Origin: Caballeronia jiangsuensis
GTDB lineage: Bacteria > Pseudomonadota > Gammaproteobacteria > Burkholderiales > Burkholderiaceae
Reading direction: 5' to 3'
DNA length: 42,491 nucleotides
Assembly: GCA_000648925.1 (NCBI GenBank)
Contig: JFHF01000061.1
Span: 1-42,491, forward strand
The notes under the pieces were generated by a model. The model saw only the letters and a list, made by a program, of their open reading frames with translations. It was not told the origin of the DNA and did no database searches. Within the stretch, counting starts at the first letter, position 1, and every line of letters starts with the position of its first letter. Of the stretch, positions 1 to 8,635 are shown piece by piece. The translations under genes were made by a program, and so were the position numbers.

Positions 1-61
1 GGCTGGCGAATTCCACGAATTCAAGCCGCAGTTCCATGATGTCTTTGCTATCCCAGGTCAT
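1..61 (-). CDS. IS481-family transposase, N-terminal fragment (cut by window edge)
   Basis: Reading leftward from the ATG at 61-59 gives MTWDSKDIMELRLEFVEFAS, then the window ends. This matches the helix-turn-helix N-terminus of IS481-type DDE transposases, which usually start M-x-W-x-x-x-x-x-M and continue with R-x-E/K-F-V. The DDE catalytic core would lie outside. A stem-loop with an 8-base stem ends 10 bases upstream of the start codon and could limit translation from outside transcripts. Whether the gene is intact is unknown. Confidence 0.6.
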   Translation of the reverse strand, partial: MTWDSKDIMELRLEFVEFAS

Positions 62-70
62 GATCTACTC

Positions 71-89
71 CGGACGAACCATTCGTCCG
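71..89. repeat. Hairpin in IS481 leader
   Basis: Perfect inverted repeat CGGACGAA-CCA-TTCGTCCG immediately upstream of the transposase start. Such stem-loops in IS leaders commonly reduce translation from read-through transcripts; here that role is inferred from position only. Confidence 0.5.
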
Positions 90-141
90 AAGTGTTACCC
101 ATGTCCTGGAACAGGTGTTACCCATGTCTCCGGTCCATACA

Positions 142-666
142 CTGCTGCAAAGAAAGTAACCAAAGAAACAGCTCTCCCCAGCCTAAGCACTTCACACCGG
201 CCGCGGCACAGGCGATTGGCCTAATGGCCCGGCTGTAGCGAGTGCCCTCGTAGGACTCACGGGGCTTGGACCGCGCACGGTCTGACTCATCGCACCACAG
301 AACAAACTGGTTCAGCACCAAATAGCTCCGGCCCGCTACGCGGCCGATGGGTCAATCGGGTGCGCGCGCTTCTTCTTCGTTGGTTTCCCTCGCATACCCA
401 ACGGCAGCGCGTAGCGCTGTGCCGAAGCTATTTGGTGCTGAACCAGCGCGCTGAAACGTCTTGGGCGGTAGACCGTGCGCGAGCCAAGCCCGGTCAGTCC
501 TTTGGGGGCGACACTTAGGCGAGGGCCACTGCGGGCTGGCAAGCATGGCCAAACTGCGTGTGACCGCGGGCGGTGAGAAGCTGCTTTCTTTGGTTACTTT
601 CTTTGCAGCAGCAAAGAAAGTGACCCCCGCCCCGGGGAGGGGCAGTGCTAATAGACCACCACGCTA
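142..666. repeat. Two inverted diverged copies of a Burkholderia-type repeat element
   Basis: The stretch has no convincing gene but is strongly palindromic. The outer 27-base arms at 142-168 and 585-611 are perfect reverse complements, and so are the inner 21-base arms at 307-327 and 426-446. Between them the two sides align as reverse complements with substitutions: for example cttggNNcgcgcacggtct beside the inner arms, and ggactcacggggcttgg against ggactgaccgggcttgg. So 142-327 and 426-611 are two copies of one element of about 185 bases in opposite orientation, with a 98-base centre. The right copy runs on into a small hairpin (actttctttgc-agca-gcaaagaaagt) and a GC-rich tail to about 666. 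The left copy ends exactly at the IS481 tip. Similar words are widespread in Burkholderiaceae genomes (from memory). Confidence 0.7.
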
Positions 667-710
667 ACGGGATCCAGCGAAACCCCCATCGACCTCTCCC
701 GCGCCCTACC

Positions 711-1487
711 TCAATCGACGTGCGCAGCGAACCCCGTCTTCCCCGCAGCCAGTTCCTCACGCAACGTGAGAAGAGGAATCGCATAATCCCCGTGATTCTG
801 CTTGCGAAACGCGATAGGCGCGTCATCCCAGAGACGATCGAGCCGCTGCCCGAGCGCATCGTAAGTCGCACGAAGACGCGCATCGTCCATCATGCTCGTG
901 TGATAGAGAACGAACGGCGGCAGCACATCGAACCCGGGATAGAACAGCATCCCATGCTGAATCGGAAACAGAATATCGTCGATCGGTCCGTTGATCCCGC
1001 GCGGACTGTAATGCGATTCCCACCCGCCCGTCGTGACGACGATCATCGCGCGCTTGCCCGCCATCAGACCCTCGCCGTAGCGATCGCCCCAGTGCGTGTC
1101 CGAATGCTCGCCCACGCCGTAGCCGAAACCATACGCATACACGCGCTCGACCCAGCCCTTCATGATCGCGGGCATCGAGAACCACCACATCGGGAATTGC
1201 AGGATCAGGGCGTCGGCCCAGCGCAGCTTGTCCTGCTCGATTTCGATATCACGGCTCTGCAGACCGTTCTCGAATGCGTGCTTCGAGTCGAGGGCCGCAT
1301 GAAACGGCGCATCGCTGTTACGTTCGCGGACGTCGTTCGCATCGAGCGAGGCTTTCCAGTTCATCGCGTACAGGTCGGAGACCTGCACCTCATGGCCGCT
1401 GGCGCGCAGGCGCTCGACGGTGAAATCATTGATGGCGCCGTTCAGCGAGCGGCGTTCCGGATGGGCATACACGATCAGCACTTTCAT
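711..1487 (-). CDS. NAD(P)H:quinone oxidoreductase, flavodoxin-fold (NQO1/MdaB/KefF-like)
   Basis: 258 residues with the flavodoxin-like fold of the NAD(P)H dehydrogenase (quinone) family. The N-terminus MKVLIVYAHPERRSLN is the first strand and FMN/FAD phosphate loop. FPMWWFSMPAIMKGW (about 98-112) is the hallmark quinone/isoalloxazine-contact segment, and TTGGWESHYSPRG (about 152-164) is the second flavin-contact loop. The expected activity is two-electron reduction of quinones or similar electrophiles by NAD(P)H in the cytoplasm. The start is supported by GGAGA eight bases upstream of the ATG. It is divergent from a LysR gene 92 bases away, a common regulator-target layout, so induction by that LysR is likely but unproven. 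The physiological substrate cannot be read from sequence. Confidence 0.88.
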   Translation of the reverse strand: MKVLIVYAHPERRSLNGAINDFTVERLRASGHEVQVSDLYAMNWKASLDANDVRERNSDAPFHAALDSKHAFENGLQSRDIEIEQDKLRWADALILQFPMWWFSMPAIMKGWVERVYAYGFGYGVGEHSDTHWGDRYGEGLMAGKRAMIVVTTGGWESHYSPRGINGPIDDILFPIQHGMLFYPGFDVLPPFVLYHTSMMDDARLRATYDALGQRLDRLWDDAPIAFRKQNHGDYAIPLLTLREELAAGKTGFAAHVD

Positions 1488-1579
1488 CAGGCAATCTCCA
1501 AATCGGTTCAGGAATGATGGCCAGCTTAGAGACTGCGCGGGTATAGTGGAAATGAATATCTGAAATTGCAGGCATTGCC

Positions 1580-2476
1580 ATGAATAATATCTTGAGAAGG
1601 CTCGATCTCAATCTGCTCGTCACGCTCGATGTCCTGCTTGCCGAGCAGAATGTCACGCGCGCGGCTGAGCGCCTTCATTTCTCGCAGCCGTCCGTGAGCG
1701 TGCATCTCGCCAAGCTGCGCGATATCTTCGGCGATCCCTTGCTGTTGCCCGGACCGCGCGGCATGCGGCCGACGGCGCGCGCCGAAAGTCTGCGCGAGCC
1801 ATTGCGCGAGGCGCTCGCGTCGCTCGAACGCGCGGTGTCGCCGGAAGCCGCATTCGATCCCGCGACCGCCGACAACACATGGCGCATCGCCGCCACCGAC
1901 TACACCGAATCGACCGTGCTGCTGCCCGCGTTGAGCGGCTTGCGCGCGGCCGCGCCGCATACGCGGATCGCGGTGCTGGAGATCATGCCGCAGCGGCTCG
2001 CGAAGCAGGCGGAGAACGGCGAGATCGATCTCGCGTTTCACATCACATCGCCCGAAACGGCCGGCTTTCATCAGCAAGTGCTGTACACGGAAAGCTATGT
2101 GCTCGTGGGACGCAAGGATCATCCGCGATTGAAACGACGGCCTACGCTCGCGCAGTTCTGCGCGCTGGAACACGTGATCGTGTCGCCCGATGGCGGAGGC
2201 TTCGCCGGACCCACGGATGCCGCGCTCGCTACGCTCGGCATGCAACGGCATGTGGCGCTTTCGGTGCCGCACTTCCTGTTCGTGCGTTCTGTGCTCGCAA
2301 CGACCGATCTCGTTTCGATGCAGCCGCTCAGGCTCGCGAAACACTGGCCCGAGTTGCGCAGTGTCGCGCCGCCCGTCGATGTACCCGGCTACGAGATGTC
2401 GATGTACTGGCACGAACGCGTGCACCGCGATCCGGCGCATCGGTGGTTGCGCGACTTCATCGCGCAAGCTGTCTGA
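1580..2476 (+). CDS. LysR-family transcriptional regulator
   Basis: 298 residues, normal LysR length. The N-terminal winged helix-turn-helix runs from about 8 to 66 (LNLLVTLDVLLAEQNVTRAA, then FSQPSVSVHLAKLRDIFGDPLL), followed by the linker helix and a periplasmic-binding-protein-like effector domain (about 92-298). The subgroup resembles NodD/NahR-type regulators (RRLDLNLL start, dominant DPLL-PGPRGMRPT motif). It lies 92 bases from the divergent quinone reductase and 173 bases upstream of the branched-chain-type ABC operon on the same strand, so either or both could be targets. The effector is unknown. Confidence 0.9.
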   Translation: MNNILRRLDLNLLVTLDVLLAEQNVTRAAERLHFSQPSVSVHLAKLRDIFGDPLLLPGPRGMRPTARAESLREPLREALASLERAVSPEAAFDPATADNTWRIAATDYTESTVLLPALSGLRAAAPHTRIAVLEIMPQRLAKQAENGEIDLAFHITSPETAGFHQQVLYTESYVLVGRKDHPRLKRRPTLAQFCALEHVIVSPDGGGFAGPTDAALATLGMQRHVALSVPHFLFVRSVLATTDLVSMQPLRLAKHWPELRSVAPPVDVPGYEMSMYWHERVHRDPAHRWLRDFIAQAV

Positions 2477-2649
2477 AAGCATTGCGAATCATTGATGACG
2501 TTTCCGCATGACCGTCTTTATCGTTAGTACCGATTCAGCGCATGAAACGTGAGTGCTACTGTTTGTCGGCAAATCCTTAATTGCTGCATGTTTCATGTGT
2601 CTGGTTGGCGTCGCTCCACGATCGTTTCGCGATTACAAAGAGGAGACTG

Positions 2650-3918
2650 ATGATGTCAAAGGGCAAGTCGCGGCGGGGAATGAGTACCGTCATTGCAACG
2701 GGTACGGTGATGGCGGGGCTGGGCCTCTCGGCCACGGCGCACGCAGCGGGAGAGCCGATCAAGATCGGCGTCATCAGTGAAGAGTCCGCCGTGGCCGGTG
2801 CGTCGATCAGCAAGGCCGCGCAACTCGCCGCGGAGGAGATCAACGCCAAGGGCGGCGTCGATGGCCGGCAGATTCAGATCATCGCGTATGACGACCACTC
2901 GTCCGCATCGGACGGCGTTCGTGCGTTTCAGCGCGCCGCGAGCCAGGACAAGGTGGTCGCGATCATCGGCAGTTATATCAGCGAAGTGGCGCTCGCGATG
3001 GAGCCGTGGTCCGCGCGCCTGAAAATGCCGTTCATCACGCCGGGCGCGGCGAGCAACGAAATCTCGAAGCGCGTCCACGACGATTACGCCAACTACAAGT
3101 ACACCTTTCACGGCTGGATGACGTCCGCGTTCATCGCGCAATCGATCTGCGATTTCTCGCATGACGTGCTCGTTGGCGAGTTCAAGATGAAGACGACCGT
3201 CGTGATGAGCGAAGACGCCGCGTGGACCAAGCCGCTCGACGAACGCTACCTCGAATGCCTGCCGAAAGCGGGCCTGAAAGTGCTGGATCACATTCGCTTC
3301 AATCCGGACACGTCGGATTTCACGCCGATCTTCAATCAGATCGAAGCGAAGCATCCTGACACGATCACGACGGGCATCAGCCATGTCGGCGTGCAGCCGA
3401 CCGTGCAATGGCACGATCAGCAAGTGCCGATTCCGATGTCGGGCCAAAGCTCGCAGGCCACGACCACGAGCTTCTGGAAAGACACCAACGGCGCGACCGA
3501 AGGCGTCATCACCGCATCGGCGGCGGCGCCCGGCGTCGCGATGACGCCGAAGACCGTGCCTTTCGTCGAGTCGTACCAGAAGCACTTTGCCGGCGTATCG
3601 CCCGCATACGACGGCTTCACGAGCTATGACCTCGTGTACATCATCGCCGATGCGATTCATCGCAACCAGGGCTCGACCGATCCCGACAAGATGGTCGATG
3701 CACTGGAGAAAACCGACTATGTCGGCACGATCGGACGCTGGCAGTTCTACGGCAAGAACGATCAGTTCACACATGCGTTGAAGTACGGTGAAGGCTATAT
3801 CACCGGCATCAACCTGCAATGGCAGAACGGCAAGCAGGTGGCGATCTGGCCGAAGTCGGTGGCGAACGGGAAGGTCAAGTTTCCGGCCTTCGTGAAGGTG
3901 CAGGCGGCCGCGAACTGA
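2650..3918 (+). CDS. ABC transporter substrate-binding protein, branched-chain amino acid type (Peripla_BP_6)
   Basis: 422 residues from the ATG at 2650, which has a strong AGAGGAG ribosome site; upstream in-frame starts would disrupt the signal peptide. The Sec signal runs to AHA at about residue 32, so the mature protein starts near AGEPIKIGVISE and is periplasmic. It has the type I periplasmic-binding fold of LivJ/LivK-like proteins: IKIGVI strand, QLAAEEINAKGGVDGR helix and loop, and AIIGSYISEVALAMEP. It is longer than LivJ (about 367), as in homologues that bind amides, aromatic acids or other solutes rather than leucine. It is the first gene of a transporter operon with two permeases and a fused ATPase. 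A 10-base-stem hairpin follows the stop. Ligand not predictable. Confidence 0.9.
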   Translation: MMSKGKSRRGMSTVIATGTVMAGLGLSATAHAAGEPIKIGVISEESAVAGASISKAAQLAAEEINAKGGVDGRQIQIIAYDDHSSASDGVRAFQRAASQDKVVAIIGSYISEVALAMEPWSARLKMPFITPGAASNEISKRVHDDYANYKYTFHGWMTSAFIAQSICDFSHDVLVGEFKMKTTVVMSEDAAWTKPLDERYLECLPKAGLKVLDHIRFNPDTSDFTPIFNQIEAKHPDTITTGISHVGVQPTVQWHDQQVPIPMSGQSSQATTTSFWKDTNGATEGVITASAAAPGVAMTPKTVPFVESYQKHFAGVSPAYDGFTSYDLVYIIADAIHRNQGSTDPDKMVDALEKTDYVGTIGRWQFYGKNDQFTHALKYGEGYITGINLQWQNGKQVAIWPKSVANGKVKFPAFVKVQAAAN

Positions 3919-3931
3919 ACGCCTTTGCGTC

Positions 3932-3955
3932 GCGCAAGGCGCGTGCGCCTTGCGC
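3932..3955 (+). terminator. Hairpin between the substrate-binding protein and permease genes
   Basis: GCGCAAGGCG-CGTG-CGCCTTGCGC, a perfect 10-base stem with a 4-base loop and no T-run. In solute-importer operons such hairpins protect or partly terminate the message so that the binding protein is made in excess; that function is inferred here. Confidence 0.55.
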
Positions 3956-4002
3956 ATGTTGCGGGGACCGGTTCCACGTGGACATCGACTAAAAAGGCCG
4001 CC

Positions 4003-4878
4003 ATGCTGCTACTGCAAATACTCATCGATGGCTTCGCCATCAGTTCGCTCTATGCGCTCGGCGCGATCGGCTTCACGCTGATCTTCGGCGTCTCCGGCGT
4101 GCTCAATCTCGCGCACGGCGGCGTGATGCTGATCGCCGCGCTGCTCGGCTGGGCGCTGGCCGGCGAAGCGGGTCTGGGCACGTACATCGCCACGCCGCTT
4201 GGCGTGATCTGCGGGATGATCGCCGCTTTCATCACCTATTTCATGGTGGTGCGGCCGATTCAGAATTCCGCTGCGATTCCGCGTGAAGAGAAGGAGATTT
4301 TCGTGCTGACGGGCACGCTCCTCTGGGGCATCATGATCCAGCAGGGCATGGCCTATCTCTTCTCCGACAACCCCATCACGATGCGCCCGCTGATTCCCGG
4401 CGTCGCGAGCGTCGCGGGCGTGCGCGTGCCGTACAACGAGATCATGATCGCGGTGGTGTGCTGGGTCGTGATCGGCCTGTTGTGGCTCTTCGTGAATCGC
4501 ACGAAAGCGGGCAAGGCGCTGCTCGCGGCATCGATGAATCCGCGCGGCCTCACGCTGCTCGGCTTCGAGTTGTCGCGCATCTATCTGCTCGCGTGGACGC
4601 TATACGGCGTGCTCGCGGGCATCGCGGGCGTGCTGCTCGCGTCGTTTCTCGGCGTGAGCACGAACAACACGGGGCAACTCACGGCGAGTGCGTTTTCCAT
4701 CGTCGTGCTGGGCGGTCTCGGCAGCGTCTCGGGTTCGTTGATGGCCGCTTATGTGGTGGGCTATCTTGAGACCGTCACCGCGTATCTCATCGCGCCGACG
4801 CTGCGGCCGCTGCCCGCGCTGCTGCTGCTCGTGCTCGTCGTGTATGTGCGGCCGCAAGGCTTTCTCGGACGGCGCTGA
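4003..4878 (+). CDS. Branched-chain amino acid-type ABC transporter permease (LivH-like)
   Basis: 291 residues from the ATG at 4003 (MLLLQILIDGFAISSLYALG). In-frame sequence further upstream is Arg-rich and unlike a LivH N-terminus, so the longer start is rejected. About eight hydrophobic segments; GFTLIFGVSGVLNLAHGG (about 24-41) is the LivH signature, and the coupling region precedes the GGLGSVSGSLMAAYVVGYLE segment near the C-terminus. It forms the inner-membrane channel with the next gene. It follows the binding-protein gene after an 84-base gap that holds a hairpin. Confidence 0.9.
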   Translation: MLLLQILIDGFAISSLYALGAIGFTLIFGVSGVLNLAHGGVMLIAALLGWALAGEAGLGTYIATPLGVICGMIAAFITYFMVVRPIQNSAAIPREEKEIFVLTGTLLWGIMIQQGMAYLFSDNPITMRPLIPGVASVAGVRVPYNEIMIAVVCWVVIGLLWLFVNRTKAGKALLAASMNPRGLTLLGFELSRIYLLAWTLYGVLAGIAGVLLASFLGVSTNNTGQLTASAFSIVVLGGLGSVSGSLMAAYVVGYLETVTAYLIAPTLRPLPALLLLVLVVYVRPQGFLGRR

Positions 4879-4880
4879 TC

Positions 4881-5807
4881 ATGAAAGACATCGTTCGCTC
4901 GCGCCTGACCATGTCCGCGATTCTGCTCGCGATCGTCGCCGCGACGCTGCCGTGGTGGCTCACCGGCTATATCCTCGGCGTGCTGACCGTCGCGTATTAC
5001 TTCGGCGTCTTCGCGATGTCGTGGGACTTGCTGTTCGGCTTCGCCGGCGAGGTCAACTTCGGTCCGACATTCCTGATCGGACTCGGCGCCTATTCCGCCG
5101 CGATACTGAACGCGCACGCCGCCGCGCCGATACCCATATGCGTGATGGCGGGCGGCCTCGTCGCGCTCGTAGGCGGGCTGCTGCTCGCGGTGCCCGCGCT
5201 GCGCTTGCGCGGGCCGTACTTCGGCCTCGTGACGCTCGTCGCCGTGTTGCTGCTGCAGAACGCGATCGTGATCTTCGCGGGCGTCACGGGCGGCGAGATC
5301 GGCATGATGGTGCCCGATGTGATGTCCGTCGACGCAAGCAACAACTACTGGATCGCGCTCGCGTTCCTGATCGGCTGCGCGATCATCCTGTTCGGCCTGT
5401 CGCGCTCGGCGATCGGTCTCATTCTGCAGGCGAGCGGGCAGGACACCGTCGGCGCGCAGGCGCTCGGCTTCAACGTCGTGAAGCACAAGCTCGCGGCGTT
5501 CTGCATCAGCGCGGTGTTCTCGGGCGTCGCGGGCGCGATGCTCGTGTTCTATCAGGGCACGGCGTCGGTGAGCACGGTGGTCGATATCGGCATCGGCGTG
5601 CAGATCATCATCGCGGCCGTGCTGGGCGGGCGGCGCACGATACTCGGCGCGGTGCTCGGCTCGATCTTTCTCATCGTGGCGGGCGAATTCCTGCGTCCGC
5701 TCGGGCAGATCAACACGTTCGTGGTCGCGGCCGTCGCGCTCGCGGTCATCCTGTTCTTTCCGGATGGATTGCTCGGCAACATCCTCCGCGTGAAGGAGCG
5801 CGAATGA
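4881..5807 (+). CDS. Branched-chain amino acid-type ABC transporter permease (LivM-like)
   Basis: 308 residues, multi-spanning inner-membrane protein of the LivM family. Typical segments are YFGVFAMSWDLLFGFAGEVNFG (the LivM counterpart of the LivH NLAHGG region), then LRGPYFGLVTLVAVLLLQN and AFCISAVFSGVAGAMLVFYQG. Two bases separate it from the LivH stop, and its own stop overlaps the next start in ATGA, so the three are translationally coupled. It pairs with LivH to form the translocation path. Confidence 0.92.
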   Translation: MKDIVRSRLTMSAILLAIVAATLPWWLTGYILGVLTVAYYFGVFAMSWDLLFGFAGEVNFGPTFLIGLGAYSAAILNAHAAAPIPICVMAGGLVALVGGLLLAVPALRLRGPYFGLVTLVAVLLLQNAIVIFAGVTGGEIGMMVPDVMSVDASNNYWIALAFLIGCAIILFGLSRSAIGLILQASGQDTVGAQALGFNVVKHKLAAFCISAVFSGVAGAMLVFYQGTASVSTVVDIGIGVQIIIAAVLGGRRTILGAVLGSIFLIVAGEFLRPLGQINTFVVAAVALAVILFFPDGLLGNILRVKERE

Positions 5808-7309
5808 ACGATTCACCTCTGCTCTCCGTGCGCGGTCTGACGAAGCGCTTCGGCGGTCTCGTCGCGGTGAAGGACATCGGCTTCGATATCCAGCCCGGCG
5901 AGATACTCGGCCTGATCGGCCCGAACGGCTCGGGCAAGTCGACGGTGATGAAGCTCATCATGGGCATCGAGCGGCCCAATGCGGGTTCGATCAAGGTCGA
6001 TGGCGTCGAGATGGCCGGCTGGCTGCCGCATCGCATCGCGCGCGCGGGCGTGGGCATCGTGTTTCAGCATTCGCGGCCGCTGCATCGGCAAACGGTTTTG
6101 GAGCACATCAAGCTCGCGCTGTTGCCCGATTCGCTCGTGAAGCTCGCCGCCGATCCGCATGTCAATCGCCGCGCGCGCGAGATCGCGGAGCGCGTGGGTC
6201 TCGCGAAAGTAATGCATCGTCATCCGGCGACGCTGCCCTTCGCCGATCTGCGCCGCATGGAGATGGCGAAGGCGATTGCGCGCGATCCGCGCGTCGTGCT
6301 CGTCGACGAGCCTTTCGCGGGACTCACCGCAGCCGAGTCGGAAACCTTCTCCGACTTGATCCGCGGCTTTCGAGCGGAAGGGCGCGCGGTGCTGCTCGTC
6401 GATCACAACGTGAAGAGCCTCGCGGCGCTCGCGGATCGCGTGCTCGCGATGTATCTCGGCGAGTATGTCGCCGAAGGCTCCGCCGACGAGGTGATGCGAA
6501 ACGAAACCGTGCGTCGCGTGTATCTCGGCGGCAAGATCGAGGCGCGCGAGCGCGGCGCGGAAGTGGTGAACAGCAAGCCTTCGATCCTTCAGGCCGACAA
6601 TGTAGGCGTGCTGTACGGCAAGGCGCGCGCGCTCGATGGCGTGAACATGCATGTGCGCGAAGGCGAGTTCGTGTCGGTCGTGGGATTGAACGGCGCAGGC
6701 AAGACGACGCTCTTCAACGCGATCTCCGGGCTCGTGCCGTACGAAGGGACCATCCGCTACGGCGCGACGGATCTGAAGGGCATGAGCGGCGCGGCGATCG
6801 CACGCGGAGGCATCGTGCAATGCCCCGAAACGCGCGAGCTTTTCGGCGATATGACCGTGCGCGAGAACCTCGATCTCGGCGGCTATCATCTCTCCGACAA
6901 GGCGCGCGCCGATCAGCTCAAGTGGCTCTTCGAACTCTTTCCGATTCTCCAGGCGCGTGAGAAGCAGACCGCGCGCACGCTGTCGGGCGGCGAGCAGCAG
7001 ATGCTCGCCATCGCTCGCGCGCTGATGATGCAGCCGAAGCTCCTCATTCTCGACGAGCCGACGCTCGGCCTCGCGCCGGTGATCCTGGAGCAATTGTCGA
7101 AGGCGATGGAACTGATGCAGAAGACCACGCCGATCACCGTGCTGCTCGGCGAGCAGAACGTCACGTTCGCGCTGCCTCATGCGGACCGCGTCTATGTGCT
7201 CGAACATGCGCGCATCGTGTGGGAGGGCAGCCCGTCGCGTTTCGAGAAGGAGATGGGACGCGGGTTTCTCGAAGCGGTGCCGTCCGAGCCGATGCAAGCG
7301 AGAGCATGA
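5804..7309 (+). CDS. Fused LivG-LivF ABC transporter ATPase (two nucleotide-binding domains in one chain)
   Basis: 501 residues, starting at the ATGA overlap with livM. Domain 1 (about 1-240) is LivG-like: Walker A GPNGSGKST at 39-47, Q-loop GIVFQHSRP and Walker B VVLVDEP near 165. Domain 2 (about 258-501) is LivF-like: Walker A GLNGAGKTT near 293, signature LSGGEQQ and Walker B LLILDEPTLGL. Liv systems usually encode these as two proteins of about 240-255 residues; here they are joined by a short linker around residues 240-258 with no stop or frameshift. The domain 1 signature is degenerate (LPFADLRRMEMAKA instead of LSYGxQRRLE), so only one of the two composite ATP sites may have a canonical signature. 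It powers the importer from the cytoplasmic side. Confidence 0.9.
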   Translation: MNDSPLLSVRGLTKRFGGLVAVKDIGFDIQPGEILGLIGPNGSGKSTVMKLIMGIERPNAGSIKVDGVEMAGWLPHRIARAGVGIVFQHSRPLHRQTVLEHIKLALLPDSLVKLAADPHVNRRAREIAERVGLAKVMHRHPATLPFADLRRMEMAKAIARDPRVVLVDEPFAGLTAAESETFSDLIRGFRAEGRAVLLVDHNVKSLAALADRVLAMYLGEYVAEGSADEVMRNETVRRVYLGGKIEARERGAEVVNSKPSILQADNVGVLYGKARALDGVNMHVREGEFVSVVGLNGAGKTTLFNAISGLVPYEGTIRYGATDLKGMSGAAIARGGIVQCPETRELFGDMTVRENLDLGGYHLSDKARADQLKWLFELFPILQAREKQTARTLSGGEQQMLAIARALMMQPKLLILDEPTLGLAPVILEQLSKAMELMQKTTPITVLLGEQNVTFALPHADRVYVLEHARIVWEGSPSRFEKEMGRGFLEAVPSEPMQARA

Positions 7310-7493
7310 CGCCTTCGCTGTTGCGCAAAAACACCACACGTAGTGCACGAAACCACGCATCGCGACAATTGATGTGTTAAAAATCGCGTGCCTTCATGCG
7401 TCACGCCGAAGCCTCGTTCATCTAGACAGTGAACTGAAAGGCGACGCATCGAAGCCCCACAAAATCGCTAATAAATAGACGCTCCAACACCTC
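7310..7493. other. Intergenic region upstream of the porin
   Basis: 184 bases between the fused ATPase and the porin. It is more AT-rich than its surroundings around 7365-7385 and 7460-7475 and probably holds the porin promoter, but no clear -35/-10 pair, terminator or repeat was recognised. Confidence 0.4.
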
Positions 7494-8630
7494 ATGAAGA
7501 CAATCACATCGCGTGCCATCGCAGGAATGGGTGCATCGGTCATCGCGCTCGCCTGTCAGTCCGCATTCGCGCAAAGCTCGGTCACGCTCTATGGCGTCGC
7601 CGACGTCAGCGTGCGTTATCTCACGAACGCCAACGCCAATAACGACGGCAAGCTGTTCATGACCAATGGCGCGATCACCAACAGCCGATTCGGTATGAAG
7701 GGCGAGGAAGATCTCGGCGGCGGCCTGAAGGCGATCTTCCGGCTGGAAAGCGGTGTGGAACTGGAGAACGGCCAGTACTCCGACAGCGCGCGCGCATTCA
7801 ATCGCGCGGCCTACGTCGGCCTGTCGAGCCAGTACGGCACCGTGACGCTCGGCCGTCAGAAGACGCCGCTCTTCGACATGCTCGGCGACACGTACGATCC
7901 GCTCACCGTCGGCAACTACTTCGAGAACGCGTGGCTGCCGGTTGCACTGGGCGCGGGTCTCTATGCGGATAACGCGGTGAAGTACAACGGCACGTTCGCG
8001 GGCCTCACGCTCGGCGCGATGTACTCGTTCGGCACGAACTACACGGCGACGGGCGCGGGCGGCTTCTCGGGTCAGGTGCCGGGCCATATGGGCGCGGGCA
8101 ACATGTACGGCTTCACCGCGTCGTACGCGATGGGCCCGTTGTCCATCGGCGGCGGTTATCAGCAGAACAGCGACAACTCGTCGAACAAGCAGAAGATCTG
8201 GAACGCGAACGCGGTCTATACGATCGGCGCGGCGAAGCTCTATGCCGGCTATCTGCATTCGACCGACGACACCGGCTTCGTCGACAGCATCCTGCAACAG
8301 CGCGGGCTCGTGTCGGGCACGGATATCCTGAAGGGCTCGGGCCGCCGCGACGACGGTCCGTTCGCGGGCATCACGTACCAGGTCACGCCGGCGCTGCTGC
8401 TCACGGGCGCGTTCTACTACGATCACATGAAGAACGCGGCCATCGGCGGCGGCGCGACAGGCAGCGGCAATCGCTACACGGGCGTCGCGCTGGCGGAGTA
8501 TGCATTGTCGAAGCGCACCGAAGTGTATGGCACCGTCGACTTCAACAAGGTGACGGGCGCGGCGGATGTCGAATTGCCGGGCCGCTCGAATCAGACGGGC
8601 GTATCGATCGGCTTGCGCAACATCTTCTGA
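7494..8630 (+). CDS. Outer-membrane porin, OmpC/Burkholderia general porin type
   Basis: 378 residues. A Sec signal peptide ends at SAFA (about 26), and the mature chain starts QSSVTLYGVADVSVRY, the usual first strand of beta-proteobacterial 16-strand porins. Further strands include SRFGMKGEEDLGGGLKAIFRLE and RAAYVGLSSQYGTVTLGRQ, and the C-terminus GLRNIF ends in the Phe recognised by the Bam machinery. It forms a diffusion channel in the outer membrane. It lies just after the ABC importer and may supply solute to it, but a 184-base gap separates them. A 15-base-stem hairpin overlaps the region immediately after its stop. Confidence 0.93.
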   Translation: MKTITSRAIAGMGASVIALACQSAFAQSSVTLYGVADVSVRYLTNANANNDGKLFMTNGAITNSRFGMKGEEDLGGGLKAIFRLESGVELENGQYSDSARAFNRAAYVGLSSQYGTVTLGRQKTPLFDMLGDTYDPLTVGNYFENAWLPVALGAGLYADNAVKYNGTFAGLTLGAMYSFGTNYTATGAGGFSGQVPGHMGAGNMYGFTASYAMGPLSIGGGYQQNSDNSSNKQKIWNANAVYTIGAAKLYAGYLHSTDDTGFVDSILQQRGLVSGTDILKGSGRRDDGPFAGITYQVTPALLLTGAFYYDHMKNAAIGGGATGSGNRYTGVALAEYALSKRTEVYGTVDFNKVTGAADVELPGRSNQTGVSIGLRNIF

Positions 8631-8635
8631 TCGCG

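Larger units (their letters stand above)
1..141 (-). mobile_element. IS481-type insertion sequence, 5' end only
   Basis: The reverse strand carries the start of an IS481-like transposase, preceded by an 80-base leader that ends in TGT at 141, the usual first bases of this family. The leader holds two identical 14-base words (gtgttacccatgtc) at 92-105 and 115-128, typical of subterminal transposase binding sites, and a perfect hairpin at 71-89. The rest of the element lies left of the window, so completeness cannot be judged. The family is assigned from memory of IS481 ends and of the transposase N-terminus. Confidence 0.65.

Noticed and set aside
36..667. Short frames of 60-70 codons in the left repeat region
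   Set aside because: They lie within inverted repeat copies, differ between copies and have no ribosome sites or recognisable composition.
645..1517. Plus-strand frame opposite the quinone reductase
   Set aside because: Arg/His-rich antisense shadow; the reverse frame has a clear flavodoxin fold and ribosome site.
4751..5803. Long N-terminal extension of the fused ATPase frame
   Set aside because: It overlaps the LivH and LivM genes in another frame and is Arg-rich; the real start is the ATGA overlap at 5804.
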